A program made the translations under genes and the position numbers. From contig CAJHNH020001090.1 in assembly GCA_905116865.2 (NCBI GenBank), positions 434,001 to 498,000 on the forward strand: a stretch of DNA of 64,000 nt. The letters run 5' to 3'. Source of the stretch: Candidula unifasciata. Taxonomy: Eukaryota > Mollusca > Gastropoda > Stylommatophora > Geomitridae. The notes beneath the pieces were generated by a model, which worked only from the letters and a program-made list of their open reading frames with translations, was not told the DNA's origin and did not search any database. Shown here in pieces: positions 42,632-53,287 of the stretch; position 1 is the stretch's first letter, and each line of letters begins with the position of its first letter.

Positions 42632-42740
42632 TTATAGAGACGACATTGCAGATATATGATAATCTATTTCGGGCGAACTAAATAAGAAGAGTAAACTAAA
42701 AACCCCCCCCCCCCCCCCCCCATACCCTAGGAATTCATGG

Positions 42741-43225
42741 CTGTCCCGATACTTGGTTTGCTTTACTGCATTGGATGTTAATTTCTTCACCTAACTGACC
42801 ATTTTCTGTGAGTGTTGTTGCCAGATATTTTAAACTCTGATGCCTGTCAATTTAGGCACCCGTAACAATATGCTAGTTTGCACGTACACGCCATAGTGAC
42901 CTTGTATATGTTGTCACATAAGTCCTTACAGGGGCAGGCAGGTATATATATGGGCTCTTAGTTACCGCTGAGATACTCCCCACAGAATAGCACCATACCC
43001 ACAGAAAAACACCATATATTCTGGTTTCTGGCATTTCTAAATCTGTAGGCTATTCACTTGAATGATATCTCCCCAGTAGAACTCTCTCATACATACTTCC
43101 CTTATCTGCTGTGGCCGCACTTTTGTGTGTTATGGATCGGTTAGCTGGCTCTGTTTCTGTTAATGTGCAGATTAGTTGTTGCATGTATTATATGGTTTAG
43201 GCGGCAGTCGTGGTAGCCTACAGGC
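42741..43225. other. No gene seen
   Basis: No coding or repeat signal that I can support. Confidence 0.45.
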
Positions 43226-43690
43226 TTCTTGTGGAGCCGCCGTGGTGTCGCTGCTAGATACTCGCCCGTGGATCCGATGTCGTGGGTTCGAATCCCAATG
43301 CAGCATGACTTTTTTTCAAAAATCACCTTGGCCCCCAGGTGGATCCAGTCTTGAATGATAACCGCGTGACAGTCCTGGGAAGAAAAGCGGTAGGCGTGGT
43401 GGTGACGACTAACTCACCAAATGCCGATTGGTCTATAAACTATAGGTCTAGCTGCAAATGCCCGAATGTGTAAAGAAGGGTTCTTTACTTACTGGCTTAT
43501 CGGCATAGTGGCTGTGTGTTCGAATCCACCTTGGAGGTGGACCACTTTAAAAACTGACTTGTCCTCTTAGGTCTCCAATTCTACAACAGATACCAGAAAA
43601 TATTCCTGGAAGTAAACGCGGCTAGCGTGATACTGACCACACAGCGCATCACAGATTGTCCATTGGTCTATACACATAGGTGGGCCGTTG
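43226..43690 (+). mobile_element. Two SINE-2 copies in tandem
   Basis: First (about 43226-43470): GAGCCGCCGTGGTGTCGCTG, CTCGCCCGTGGATCCGATGT, exact box B GGGTTCGAATCCC, CACCTTGGCCCCCAGGTGGA, GGCGTGGTGGTGACGACTAA, ATTGGTCTATAAACTATAGG. Second (about 43480-43690): CGGCATAGTGGCTGTGTGTT, CGAATCCACCTTGGAGG, GCGGCTAGCGTGATACTGAC, TCCATTGGTCTATACACATA. The second has a shortened head. Confidence 0.85.
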
Positions 43691-43798
43691 TACAGGGTCA
43701 TCGAGAATGGGTGCCGGGATTTTACACTATTATACGAGAAGTATTTCATGGATATACTCGTGTGGCGTTTTACTGTTCATTCAGCTGTTACTAGGCAT

Positions 43799-44042
43799 TT
43801 TGGTGGGCCGAAGGTTTTACTGAACATTTAAGTGGGCCGAAGGTTTTACTGAACATTTTTGGTGGGCCGAAGGTTTTACTGGACATTTAAGTGGGCCGAA
43901 GGTTTTACTGGACATTTAAGTGGGCCGAAGGTTTTACTGGACATTTAAGTGGGCCGAAGGTTTTACTGGACATTTAAGTGGGCCGAAGGTTTTACTGGAC
44001 ATTTAAGTGGGCCGAAGGTTTTACTGGACATTTAAGTGGGCA
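43799..44042 (+). repeat. 29-bp minisatellite, about 8-9 copies
   Basis: Unit GTGGGCCGAAGGTTTTACTG, GACATTTAA. The two left-most units differ (AACATTT), and degenerate copies continue to about 44130. Confidence 0.92.
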
Positions 44043-44317
44043 CTAGGGGTTACTGGATTTTTACGTTGATCCATACTTTAACAGGACTTTTAAGTAGACC
44101 CCTAGAATTTACCCATGTCTTAAGGCTGTATGATTGAGTCCATGAACTTCATGTGGATCCGTAGACGGTATAGTACATTAATTTATCCTAAACATTTTAC
44201 CCAATTGTGCTGTGAGTCTGAGATTTACTGATTATGTCCAAGTTTCCCAAGGAGTCCATAATCTTGACCAGATTCCATAGCGGCCCTTTATTGTTATTGG
44301 TCCTGGAGTTCAGTTCC

Positions 44318-44665
44318 ATTTGTTACTGGGGCCGAGTATGAGCAGGCGGATAGACTGGCCGGTTCTGCACAGCTTGGTGATGAACTGATGTATAACAGAT
44401 TGGATATCCTGAGGGCTCTTTGGGAGCGATTGAACAGTGCGGAGGCACAGGTGGATCATTACGGTCTTGGGAGAATGGTGCGCTGTGAGGAGTTACAAGA
44501 GGATCTGGCCGGCGCTCGACACTCAGGGGAAAGGCGAGACGGATATACAATCAGACAGTTACTGGTGCCATCGGAATTGGAACTCTTCGCTTGCTGCTGA
44601 ATATAGGGACTGAGGGCTTATGGGGGTGTCCCGGTGATGTGATGTCGATTCTTAACTCAGCATTC
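44318..44665 (+). mobile_element. LINE-H tail with long open frame
   Basis: Plus-strand frame: the end of the RNase H domain (YEQADRLAGSAQLGDELMYN), RLDILRALWERLNSAEAQVD, HYGLGRMVRCEELQEDLAGA, RHSGERRDGYTIRQLLVPSE and a stop, then frameshifted tail GGGACTGAGGGCTTATGGGG. Upstream RNase H catalytic blocks are missing. Confidence 0.82.
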
Positions 44666-44796
44666 AACTGGGGCCGAGAACAGAAAATGTGCCTTTCATC
44701 TGTTTCTGTCAGTTATTGCATCAGCCAGTACTATCCTAACTGTGTTACCAAAATTTCGTTTCACGTAGTTGTTTGACATCGGCTTTTCAGACTATT

Positions 44797-45093
44797 ATTT
44801 CCCCGTGTGGGATCCGGGGCTCCATTTTAGGGGAAAACAAGAATAGACCCACTGCCTACCAAAAAGCATGTCGTAAGAGTCGACTAATTGGTAGCTTCCT
44901 TTGAAGTCGGAGTGCATCTGCCTGAGAGGCAAGGAACCAACAGCCTGCATTCAAGTGAATCAGATCTGTAAAACTGATGCACATGCAACACTCAGGTTCT
45001 GAAGCAGGACTGCAGTCCAGGTGTGGACGAACAACCAGAACTTTCAGCCAGAGTGTACAGCTGGTGAAGGCGAAGAAGAAGAAGAAAAAGGAG
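44797..45093 (+). mobile_element. SINE-4 copy, full length
   Basis: CCCCGTGTGGGATCCGGGGC, AATAGACCCACTGCCTACCA, core AAGCATGTCGTAAGAGTCGA, GAAGTCGGAGTGCATCTGCC, TGAGAGGCAAGGAACCAACA, CTGTAAAACTGATGCACATG, GTCCAGGTGTGGACGAACAA, CCAGAACTTTC, GGTGAAGGCGAAGAAGAAGA. Ends in GAA units then AAAAAGGAG. Confidence 0.82.
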
Positions 45094-45133
45094 ACTACTA
45101 TTGCGTCAACCTACTTTAAACTTTTTTTTTTAC

Positions 45134-46770
45134 AGCATGGCATGGGAGATTATCTATTGAGAGAGAAGATGCTGGACAGTTTGACAGTATGGCGTGAGAG
45201 ATCATCTACTGTGTGAGAAGATGCTGGACAGTTTGACAGTATGGCGTGAGAGATCATCTACTGTGTGAGAAGATGCTGGACAGTTTGACAGTATGGCGTG
45301 AGAGATCATCTACTGAGTGAGAAGATGCTGGACAGTTTGACAGTATGGCGTGAGAGATCATCTACTGTGTGAGAAGATGCTGGACAGTTTGACAGCATGG
45401 CGTGAGAGATCATCTACTGAGTGAGAAGATGCTGGACAGTTTGACAGCATGGCGTGAGAGATCATCTACTGAGTGAGAAGATGCTGGACAGTTTGACAGT
45501 ATGGCGTGAGAGATCATCTACTGTGTGAGAAAATGCTGGACAGTTTGACAGTATGGCGTGAGAGATCATCTACTGTGTGAGAAGATGCTGGACAGTTTGA
45601 CAGTATGGCGTGAGAGATCATCTACTGAGTGAGAAGATGCTGGACAGTTTGACAGTATGGCGTGAGAGATCATCTACTGTGTGAGAAGATGCTGGACAGT
45701 TTGACAGTATGGCGTGAGAGATCATCTACTGTGTGAGAAGATGCTGGACAGTTTGACAGTATGGCGTGAGAGATCATCTACTGAGTGAGAAGATGCTGGA
45801 CAGTTTGACAGTATGGCGTGAGAGATCATCTACTGTGTGAGAAGATGCTGGACAGTTTGACAGTATGGCGTGAGAGATCATCTACTGTGTGAGAAAATGC
45901 TGGACAGTTTGACAGTATGGCGTGAGAGATCATCTACTGTGTGAGAAGATGCTGGACAGTTTGACAGTATGGCGTGAGAGATCATCTACTGTGTGAGAAG
46001 ATGCTGGACAGTTTGACAGTATGGCGTGAGAGATCATCTACTGTGTGAGAAGATGCTGGACAGTTTGACAGTATGGCGTGAGAGATGATCTATTGAGTGA
46101 GAAGATGCTGGACAGTTTGACAGTATGGCGTGAGAGATGATCTACTGAGTGAGAAGATGCTGGACAGTTTGACAGTATGGCGTGAGAGATCATCTACTGT
46201 GTGAGAAAATGCTGGACAGTTTGACAGTATGGCGTGAGAGATCATCTACTGTGTGAGAAGATGCTGGACAGTTTGACAGTATGGCGTGAGAGATCATCTA
46301 ATGTGTGAGAAGATGCTGGACAGTTTGACAGTATGGCGTGAGAGATCATCTACTGTGTGAGAAGATGCTGGACAGTTTGACAGTATGGCGTGAGAGATCA
46401 TCTACTGAGTGAGAAGATGCTGGACAGTTTGACAGTATGGCGTGAGAGATCATCTACTGTGTGAGAAAATGCTGGACAGTTTGACAGTATGGCGTGAGAG
46501 ATCATCTACTGAGTGAGAAGATGCTGGACAGTTTGACAGTATGGCGTGAGAGATCATCTACTGAGTGAGAAAATGCTGGACAGTTTGACAGTATGGCGTG
46601 AGAGATCATCTACTGGGTGAGAAGATGCTGGACAGTTTGACAGTATGGCGTGAGATATCATCTACTGTGTGAGAAGATGCTGGACAGTTTGACAGTATGG
46701 CGTGGAATGGTGATCATCTACAAGATAGAAAATGCTGGACAGTTTGACAGCATGGCATGAGAGATCATCT
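45134..46770 (+). repeat. 52-bp minisatellite A, about 31 copies
   Basis: Unit GAGAAGATGCTGGACAGTTT, GACAGTATGGCGTGAGAGAT, CATCTACTGTGT. Highly homogeneous, with GTGT/GAGT, AAG/AAA and AGTATGG/AGCATGG variants and no clean higher-order order. The unit translates as REKMLDSLTVWRERSSTV and a stop, which matches the LINE-K C-terminal motif at 57.9 kb (REKMLGSLTSQPGKS). Confidence 0.95.
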
Positions 46771-47109
46771 ATCAACTTAGCATCAAGTGCCTTGATTACT
46801 GGTGTGGGCGATCATGCCTCTCCACAATTGGCAACTACATGTATCAGTTGATGTGTTGACACGCCTCTATGCCATGACAAAATGCTGTCAAGAATCTTCT
46901 CGCGTTGTCTTCCTCTGTCTCTCGTTCCAGAAATCTTCCCAGTAGTCACAAAATATTCTAGTTCCCCCTCCGCAGAACACGATCACAAAATTATGACGCT
47001 CTTTCTGACGTTTGTGATAAGTTGTCTTCGAGCCCTTGCCTCTTTCAGAACATCTGGGTTGCTATCTTTAGCTGTCCAAGGAATTCTTCCGTAAAACCAC
47101 ATCTCCGAG
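46771..47109. other. No gene seen
   Basis: A 70-codon plus frame at 46882-47094 has no recognised domain. Nothing else can be supported. Confidence 0.45.
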
Positions 47110-47535
47110 GCTTCAAGATATTGTTCGGCCGGTAATTCACTGATTGTTGAACACGCATGCCTCGAGCCAGGGTCGAGACATGGACAAGGAACTCGCCGTG
47201 TGTCTTCCGTAGGAGGAATCAGAAGAAAACCACACTACTCCCAACAGGCATGTCGTAATAGGCGAAAACTGGGAGTCTGCTGAATTTGTATGTGTTGGGA
47301 CAAATAGCGCAGCCTAGCTACAAACCACAATAAAATGGCAAACCACCCCTTTAACGGAGTGCATCTGCCTGAGAGGCGACAAACCAACTGTCTGCATTAA
47401 AGATATGTAAAACAGAACTGCAGGCAAAACGCAGGTTGTGAAAAAAAGACTCAGTCCACAAGTGGACGAACAACCAGAACTTTCCGGCGGAGTTTACAGT
47501 CGAGGAACGAGAAAAAGAAGAGAAGAACAATCCAG
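47110..47535 (+). mobile_element. SINE-5 copy followed by SINE-4 fragment
   Basis: SINE-5 (about 47110-47353): ACTACTCCCAACAGGCATGT, CGTAATAGGCGAAAACTGGG, GTATGTGTTGGGACAAATAG, CGCAGCCTAGCTACAAACCA, CCCCTTTAACGG. SINE-4 (about 47356-47535): GGAGTGCATCTGCCTGAGAG, AACCAACTGTCTGCATTAAA, CCACAAGTGGACGAACAACC, AGAACTTTCCGGCGGAGTTT and a GAAAAAGAAGAGAAGAA tail. The GAA array expected at the end of SINE-5 is missing where SINE-4 begins. Confidence 0.65.
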
Positions 47536-47839
47536 CTACCACGACAAGATAATAGTGGAAACTGTCCTGTGGACGTAAAAGTGGTCGGACTCTGGCGACA
47601 TAGGCAATAGTTACAAGCAGTTTGAAAACAGCTAGGGTTACGGGAAAATACCTGGCAAATGTGCATACCGCACAAGGCCAAACTGATCAGAAAACGGGAT
47701 GGGGCGATGGAGGAGGTAGAAATGGCGATAATGGGAACGCACGTGACAAAGACAGTACGAGAAAATGTATTCAATGGGTTGAAATGAATTATGTCCGTAT
47801 ACCATAGTTGTGGATTTCAAGCTGTACGTCAGACATGGC
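47536..47839. other. No gene seen
   Basis: Short chance frames on both strands only. Confidence 0.4.
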
Positions 47840-48045
47840 CAATAAGACACCTTTTTGGGGGGTGCCTATTTGACTATCTTCTTAGTGTTTCTTAGCTTGT
47901 TTCCACAGCCAGGCGCAAACGCCGTCTGGAGGTGACAGGTTCGATTCCCGGCAGGGTAACTATAGCTTTCGCTTTTTATGTTGTCTAGTGTGTTCTTCTA
48001 TCTTTCTACTTCTTTCTACGAGTGCCGACCAATACAGTTATGTTA
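47840..48045 (+). mobile_element. SINE-3 copy
   Basis: AAGACACCTTTTTGGGGGGT, GCCTATTTGAC (5' part), CAGGCGCAAACGCCGTCTGG, AGGTGACAGGTTCGATTCCC (box B), GGCAGGGTAACTATAGCTTT, CGCTTTTTATGTTGTCTAG, CTATCTTTCTACTTCTTTCT, ACGAGTGCCGACCAATA. Other copies are at 57.5, 58.3 and 62.6 kb. Confidence 0.78.
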
Positions 48046-48151
48046 CTTTATTATTAAATAATATTTGACGGCCTCAAGGGTTCCCCCTCTGTTTAATTAT
48101 GGGAGTGACAAAGGGAGAAACGAGACAGCAAGAAAGCGCGGAGGAGAAAAG

Positions 48152-48152
48152 A

Positions 48153-48224
<72 letters not shown>
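48152..48224 (+). repeat. (GT)n-(GA)n microsatellite
   Basis: About 8 GT then about 27 GA units. Confidence 0.95.
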
Positions 48225-48228
<4 letters not shown>

Positions 48229-49581
48229 AAACGAGAGGATACGCTAAAAAATAAAAACCATACTTCGTCTAAACATTGCACCGGGATTTATTGATCTCTT
48301 CCAAGGTGTGGGCCCAATAATAGTTTCCGCAATGCTTGTTTTTTGGAAATACTACCATATTGAACCAGTACATATACCACAAGATTACTAATTCAAAGTC
48401 GCCGCAGCTTATGTTATGCTGCTGCTACTATTACTACTGCTACTAATATTACTGCTGCTACAGAGTCGCATTACAACAGCCCGTTCAGTTCCGTGAGGTA
48501 GATTTTCTCAGAAAAATGCAAGTCTTCGAAACGCCGCTCCTAACAGCTCTGCCAGATCAAAAGTAAAAATTGTATTTTGATTTCTCTGTACCATAGACGG
48601 CACGGACTGTGCCTGTTGGTTTTTTTACTGAAAATGAAAAAAAAAATAATCGGGCCTTTAAAGAAAATATTCTTGGAAATAAATGCAGCTAGCATGATCT
48701 TAATCAAATAACCTACTGAGTGTTAGCAGTCTGTAAAAGTATGGGCATCACGGGCGCAATATGCTTCAGATGGTTGGAACTGGCCCTTTACTTACTCACC
48801 CAATACCTACTTACTTCACTCAAATAACTATCAGTAGTATTACTGTTGATGCTGTTATTATTATTACTACTACTACTACTGCTGCTGCTACTACGACTAT
48901 TGCTGTGATAAAATTATTACAAATACCGTATAAACAAACCTTATGATAAGATAGGCAAACAAAAAACAGACACTAATTAAAAACGAGCAGGCGGCGCCAG
49001 AACGATGTTTACATACATAGCCGTGGGTCTGACTGTGTCGCTCAGTGCCAGATCTATAATTACCGGCCACAGATAAGTACCAAGAGAAGAGAACTTTGGG
49101 AAGGCTGCTTAACGCAATCGATAACGGTGGCAGCCGTCAGCCCCAATACAAACAGATAATGGACAGACACAGGAGCTGTCGGGTACACACTGTTGGAGGT
49201 TAATCCTGCACACCAAGATGGACTCATACAGAATGACAGAAAGACGGTTCGACCAGGGCCGCAGGATGGACAATGGAGAAAGTGGTTTGATGCTGGCAAT
49301 ATGGAAACAACTAAGAAATGACGTTTGGTGAAGATATGAGAGTAAACAGAAGAGGAATGTGCTGCAATCTATAAAGCAATGAAAAATGTAACTTGGTCAA
49401 GGACTGTAAATCGTAAAAAATGGAGGAGGGGGGTGAAATGGGTGGGGAGATCGTTCGGTGAAGGTTCTACAAAGAGTGTTGCCTGATCCGATAAAAGAGA
49501 AAGAACAACATAAGGATGTCCCTCAGTGAAGCAATAAGAACAATGTGAAATAACAGCGCTCGCGAACACACGCCTACAAGC
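48225..49581. other. No gene seen; SINE-2 scrap and trinucleotide stretches
   Basis: CTA/CTG triplet stretches occur near 48420-48460 and 48850-48895. A SINE-2 3' scrap (ATTCTTGGAAATAAATGCAG, CTAGCATGATCTTAATCAAA) is at about 48665-48740. A 79-codon minus frame at 49060-49299 has no recognised domain. Confidence 0.5.
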
Positions 49582-49594
49582 ACATGTTTAAAAT

Positions 49595-50698
49595 CCCTGT
49601 AGGACCTTCCGAGTGTGATGACAACCTTAGAGATGCCCTGCATGTCTACTGGTGTATTCGTCCATTCTTTTCCGTGACTGATCACGTCTAGGTCACCGAC
49701 CTGCTGGATTAAATCCTCAGCCTTTGCCATCCATGAGCGGCCTCTTTTGAGACGCGTTCCTTTTGTGTCGTGTATAGCTTTGTGCAGTGGGTGGTTAACG
49801 TCTGCTGATACCCTCATGTACGCCTTGACCTGTGCGACTTTGTATCTGCTAGTCATCGTCGGCAAACCCAGGATATAACGCATGGCGTTGCAGGAGGTGT
49901 CTTTTGTACAGCCGAGTATATGAGTCTCATTGCCTCATTTTGTACTCGGTCTAGTCTTTCTAGCTGAGTTTTGTTTTGCTGACAGTGAGGGGGCGCGGCT
50001 GTAGACACAGAGGTAAGGGAACTGATAGATCAGCATTCAGACCAAGAAGATATCATCATCTATACAGATGGATCCGTGAAGCGCGGATCAAGGTCGGCAT
50101 CCGCATACACAGCGCAGAGAATGGGGAAAACAATACAGGGGGACAGAGGCGCTTACCAGACAACCACGTCAAGCATGACCATGGAAACAGCTGCTGCTTC
50201 TAAAGCATAGCATGGGTGTCCGAGTAAACCGACACAAAGGCAGTAATTGTGTCAGACTCCAAGAATATGCTTCAGAAGATAGCAACAAGCGGTATGCGCT
50301 CTGAATAGGTAGAAAGCATTCGAAAATCGCACTTAACCTCCCTAGCCTGGATCTACACACATGGTCATGCATGTGTTATAGGAAATGAGCGAGCGGACCA
50401 ACTGGCAAGCACTGCACTAAGGCATGCGGGAAGAAACATGGACAGAGCAGATATCGTCAACGTTGTACGGACTGGGCTAGTGGAGAATGAGGAATCCCTG
50501 ACATTAACACGATTACGTGACACGGGAGTAAAGTATGGTAAAGCACGTCTATGCCGTCTTCGAGGACGAGATGGGAGACAATATAACTAGCTTCTCATGG
50601 GAACAATTAGTAAAAGTACTTTGGAGTGGCTGCTGCAGCGGACGACTGAGCACGAATGGGAATACCCAATGTGCAGTGACGTCGACCGCGATAACATA
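49595..50698 (+). mobile_element. LINE-H copy with 5' inversion (twin priming) and 13-bp target duplication
   Basis: The 3' part (about 49985-50698, plus strand) carries the most complete RNase H domain here: first Asp in IIIYTDGSVKRG (codon near 50067), Glu in MTMETAA (50183), Asp in VSDSKNML (50255), last Asp in GNERADQLA (50396), then the family tail STLEWLLQRTTEHEWEYPMC. Stops and frameshifts occur from 50204 on. The 5' part (about 49595-49984) is inverted: on the minus strand it reads RLDRVQNEAMRLILGC, then AMRYILGLPTMTSRYKVAQV and KRGRSWMAKAEDLIQQVGDL, the segment that normally lies between reverse transcriptase and RNase H. ACATGTTTAAAAT occurs exactly at both borders (49582-49594 and 50699-50711). 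Confidence 0.9.
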
Positions 50699-50766
50699 AC
50701 ATGTTTAAAATAATGGATTAAAAAAACAACCGAGAATAGTCAGTGGAAATGAGCAGATGTACGTCT

Positions 50767-50856
<90 letters not shown>
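50767..50856 (+). repeat. (CA)n-(GA)n microsatellite
   Basis: About 7 CA then about 38 GA units. Confidence 0.95.
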
Positions 50857-50861
<5 letters not shown>

Positions 50862-51569
50862 AGCTGGAAAGATGTATGGAAATACAGACAGAAATAAAAA
50901 AAAACAGCAAAAGAAGACAACTGTTCGTCATGTCATGGAAAGTCGAAAGGGCACTAAATGATACATGTTTCCAACAGATTACGAAATGAGAGAAGAATGT
51001 TGTCCCACGTCAGTCGGTGAGTTAGTGCAGGTGTCTGTTCTACTGACTTTTTGTATCGATTTACGTCTTCACTTTTAGTCTTACCGCAGTTCTGGCGTAA
51101 AATAAACAGAGATAGGACAACTTGGCACACACACAAAAGTGAGGGAGGGGAGTGTAGATAAACGAGCTGCACTGTAAGCAGTCACTTCATGTTGATGGCA
51201 GGAGACTACAACAAGCGGAAGAGAAACTGAAACGAACATGCTGACGGAAACATCAGACTGTGCATCCGGAGCTTCCTGCTCCTAGGCCATACCAGCTACG
51301 TCACATTTAATAGAAGGAAGCTAAAATATTATCACATTTAAACCCCACCCCTAACCCCTTTCTACTGAAGGGTATCTGGAATATGTTTTAGTATTGTCCC
51401 AAAGCCCATCATAAGTGACTATATCATACCATTTAATCCCCACTATAATGCACAGGTAAAAAGTTAATGAATGAATGCAGTTTATCAGTAATTGTTTTCG
51501 TTTTTTCAGAGCCATTCAACAGTACTGATTTGCCACTGGAGTGTGTGTGTGTGTGTGTGTAAAACGGTA
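50857..51569. other. No gene seen
   Basis: Nothing supportable beyond a (GT)n stretch at about 51540-51560. Confidence 0.45.
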
Positions 51570-51752
51570 GCCGCAGTGGTGTAGCGGCTAAACGCTCGCC
51601 TGTGGATCCGAAGGTCGTGGGTTCAAATGTCGAACGGAGCCTGACATTATTTTAATGACCTCGGATACCAGGTTCGACCCAGCCTTAAATGGGATCCATG
51701 TACAGTCATGGTGAGGAAACGCGGCCGGCGGGATGTTGACCACATCACCCAC
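51570..51752 (+). mobile_element. SINE-2 copy, full-length head
   Basis: Head GCCGCAGTGGTGTAGCGGCT (box A region), AAACGCTCGCCTGTGGATCC, GAAGGTCGTGGGTTCAAATG (box B with one change), then ATGACCTCGGATACCAGGTT, CGACCCAGCCTTAAATGGG, GCGGCCGGCGGGATGTTGAC, CACATCACCCAC. Confidence 0.85.
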
Positions 51753-52020
51753 TCCGGTGGAAAGTTATGATTGTTCGTCCACTTCTGAACTGTGGTCCTG
51801 GTCCAAAACTTGAATTTTACATGCACATCCGTTTCACAGATCTGGCCTATGCGTAATGCATGCAGACTGTTGATTCCTTGCTTCTCAGATTCACTGTGAC
51901 TTCGAAGGAAATGTCCCTAATTAGTGATAGTCGCCTTGTGCACATGCTTGCAAGGGGGCAGTGGGTCTTTTTTTATTCCCCAAAATGGGGCCCCGGAACC
52001 TTCATGGGGAGCTGCTTAGT
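51753..52020 (-). mobile_element. SINE-4 copy, reverse
   Basis: CTCCGGTGGAAAGTTATGAT, TGTTCGTCCACTTCTGAACT, CACATCCGTTTCACAGATCT, GACTTCGAAGGAAATGTCCC, TAATTAGTGATAGTCGCC, GGGGCAGTGGGTCTTTTTTT and GGGGCCCCGGAACCTTCATG. It abuts the SINE-2 copy directly and has lost its tail there. Confidence 0.8.
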
Positions 52021-52069
52021 TTTCGTGCTGATTTGAATCGAGTTATTTTGTTTCAATTAACCGTGGCTC

Positions 52070-52320
52070 GAAAGTGGACCCAGTCCAAACTGGGTACCAG
52101 AAAATGTCCTAGGCGATCGTGAGGTTGATCACATCAACTTCCACTGATAACTGGTCTATACACATTGTAGTCTAGCTTGATACACATAACGAAGCTATGT
52201 GCGTAAATGAATCCCTGCGCGTAAATGAAGCTCTGTGCGTAAATGAAGCCCTGTGCATAAATGAAGCCCTGCGCATAAATGAAGCCCTGCGCGTAAAAAG
52301 AGTCGTTTACTTTTACTTGT
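52070..52320 (+). mobile_element. SINE-2 3' half with 18-bp repeats in its tail
   Basis: GGCTCGAAAGTGGACCCAGT, CCAAACTGGGTACCAGAAAA, TGTCCTAGGCGATCGTGAGG, CTGGTCTATACACATTGTAG, TCTAGCTTGATAC; then about six units of GAAGCCCTGTGCGTAAAT (52186-52292) before GTAAAAAGAGTCG and TTTACTTTTACTT, the normal tail end of the family. Confidence 0.7.
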
Positions 52321-52361
52321 CAAGACAGTTATCGCCCCTATAACTATCCCGTTCGTGTACT

Positions 52362-52482
52362 AGCTGAAATCACTTGTCCCTGGCTGTTCCCGTGTTAATC
52401 ACATGTCCCTGACTGTCCCCGTGTAAATCACATGTCCCTGACTGTCCCCGTGTAAATCACAAGTCCCTGACTGCCCCAATGA
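52362..52482 (+). repeat. 28-bp tandem repeat, about 4 copies
   Basis: Unit AATCACATGTCCCTGACTGT, CCCCGTGT; the edge copies are diverged. Confidence 0.85.
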
Positions 52483-52639
52483 AAACTACTGAAAATTACT
52501 TAAGAGATTTATGTTAGCCAACACACGAGATGGCACTGTCAACATAGATCACACTACTGAGACCTGGTTACTTGTGTTGGCTTTACACTTAACATAAATT
52601 GAGTAGATGTAGATCTGGATATACAAAAGAATATGCCGT

Positions 52640-52985
52640 ACTTTATGGAAACAAAAGCAATCGAATGCAGGAGTTCTGGTGAGACTAGTAATGGATAAAG
52701 AGTTGCTAAAGGAAATTAAATGGGAAAGTGAAATATTAAAAGACATAAGACTTATAAACCACACAGGGAGAACAGCTAAAGGCAACTGTGCAAGCAGACG
52801 ACGATATCAATTGGGCAATAACATAAAGAGATGGAGGAACATTAGCCTAAGAGGGTGTATATCTAGGGCGAAAGACAAGGCGAGACCCATTGCTGTCAAC
52901 CTTTATTATGAAGTCGGCCCTTTGCCTGACACAAGTGGATGTCACTGTGTGGCTCCCGTACCCAAAAGGGGAGGGGGATGATGGA
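52640..52985 (+). mobile_element. LINE C-terminal fragment
   Basis: The plus-strand frame reads LVMDKELLKEIKWESEI, LKDIRLINHTG, RTAKGNCASRRRYQLGNNIK, RWRNISLRGCISRAKDKARP, IAVNLYYEVG. V.DKELLKEIK, G.R..RRRQ..NNIK.W and a final A.DKARW..V.N pattern fit a LINE pol tail, with a deletion between the first two blocks. Stop at 52979. Confidence 0.65.
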
Positions 52986-53287
52986 CGAGGAAACAGACAA
53001 ACGCAGCTGATGAGAGTGCCATCAACAACAGGTTGTTTGTGAACACGTGATGTCTACATTGGCCATAGACCAAGAACAGCCTTGCAGACGAACAGAAATA
53101 AACAGCCCATAGAACGGGCAAATGAGAGTACAATCTGTGCAGTCGGAGGTATCATGTAGATGTTTTGCCAACAACGGGCTGGAAATACAGCACTAGACCG
53201 TCATCACCAACATCTCGGCGCTGGTTTCTAACTTTCTGTAAACACCTGGGAAAGTTTGGTCAGGTAGATACTCGGTTCGTTATCATC

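Larger units (their letters stand above)
41755..42740. mobile_element. Foldback/MITE-family copy, interrupted
   Basis: The left end TTCTTTTTAGCTCTTTCACC, GTCGGCTGCAAGATTTGGTG, GGTCCTATATTATAG matches the left arm at 21.5 kb. The right part (about 42340-42740) carries AACTTTACAGGTCGCTAAGT, GAATTACAGAATACGAAGTT, GAGACGACATTGCAGATATA and CCCTAGGAATTC, matching 21.6-21.75 kb in reverse. A SINE-1 lies within. It also contains C27 followed by A22 (42288-42336) and a C run near 42703-42721. Confidence 0.6.

Noticed and set aside
43799..46770. CRISPR-like repeat arrays
   Set aside because: The repeats are directly tandem, with no unique spacers between them and no cas-like genes; the window is eukaryotic.
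49060..49299. 79-codon minus frame, Cys/Ser-rich
   Set aside because: No splice borders, domain or repeat family recognised; length is expected by chance.
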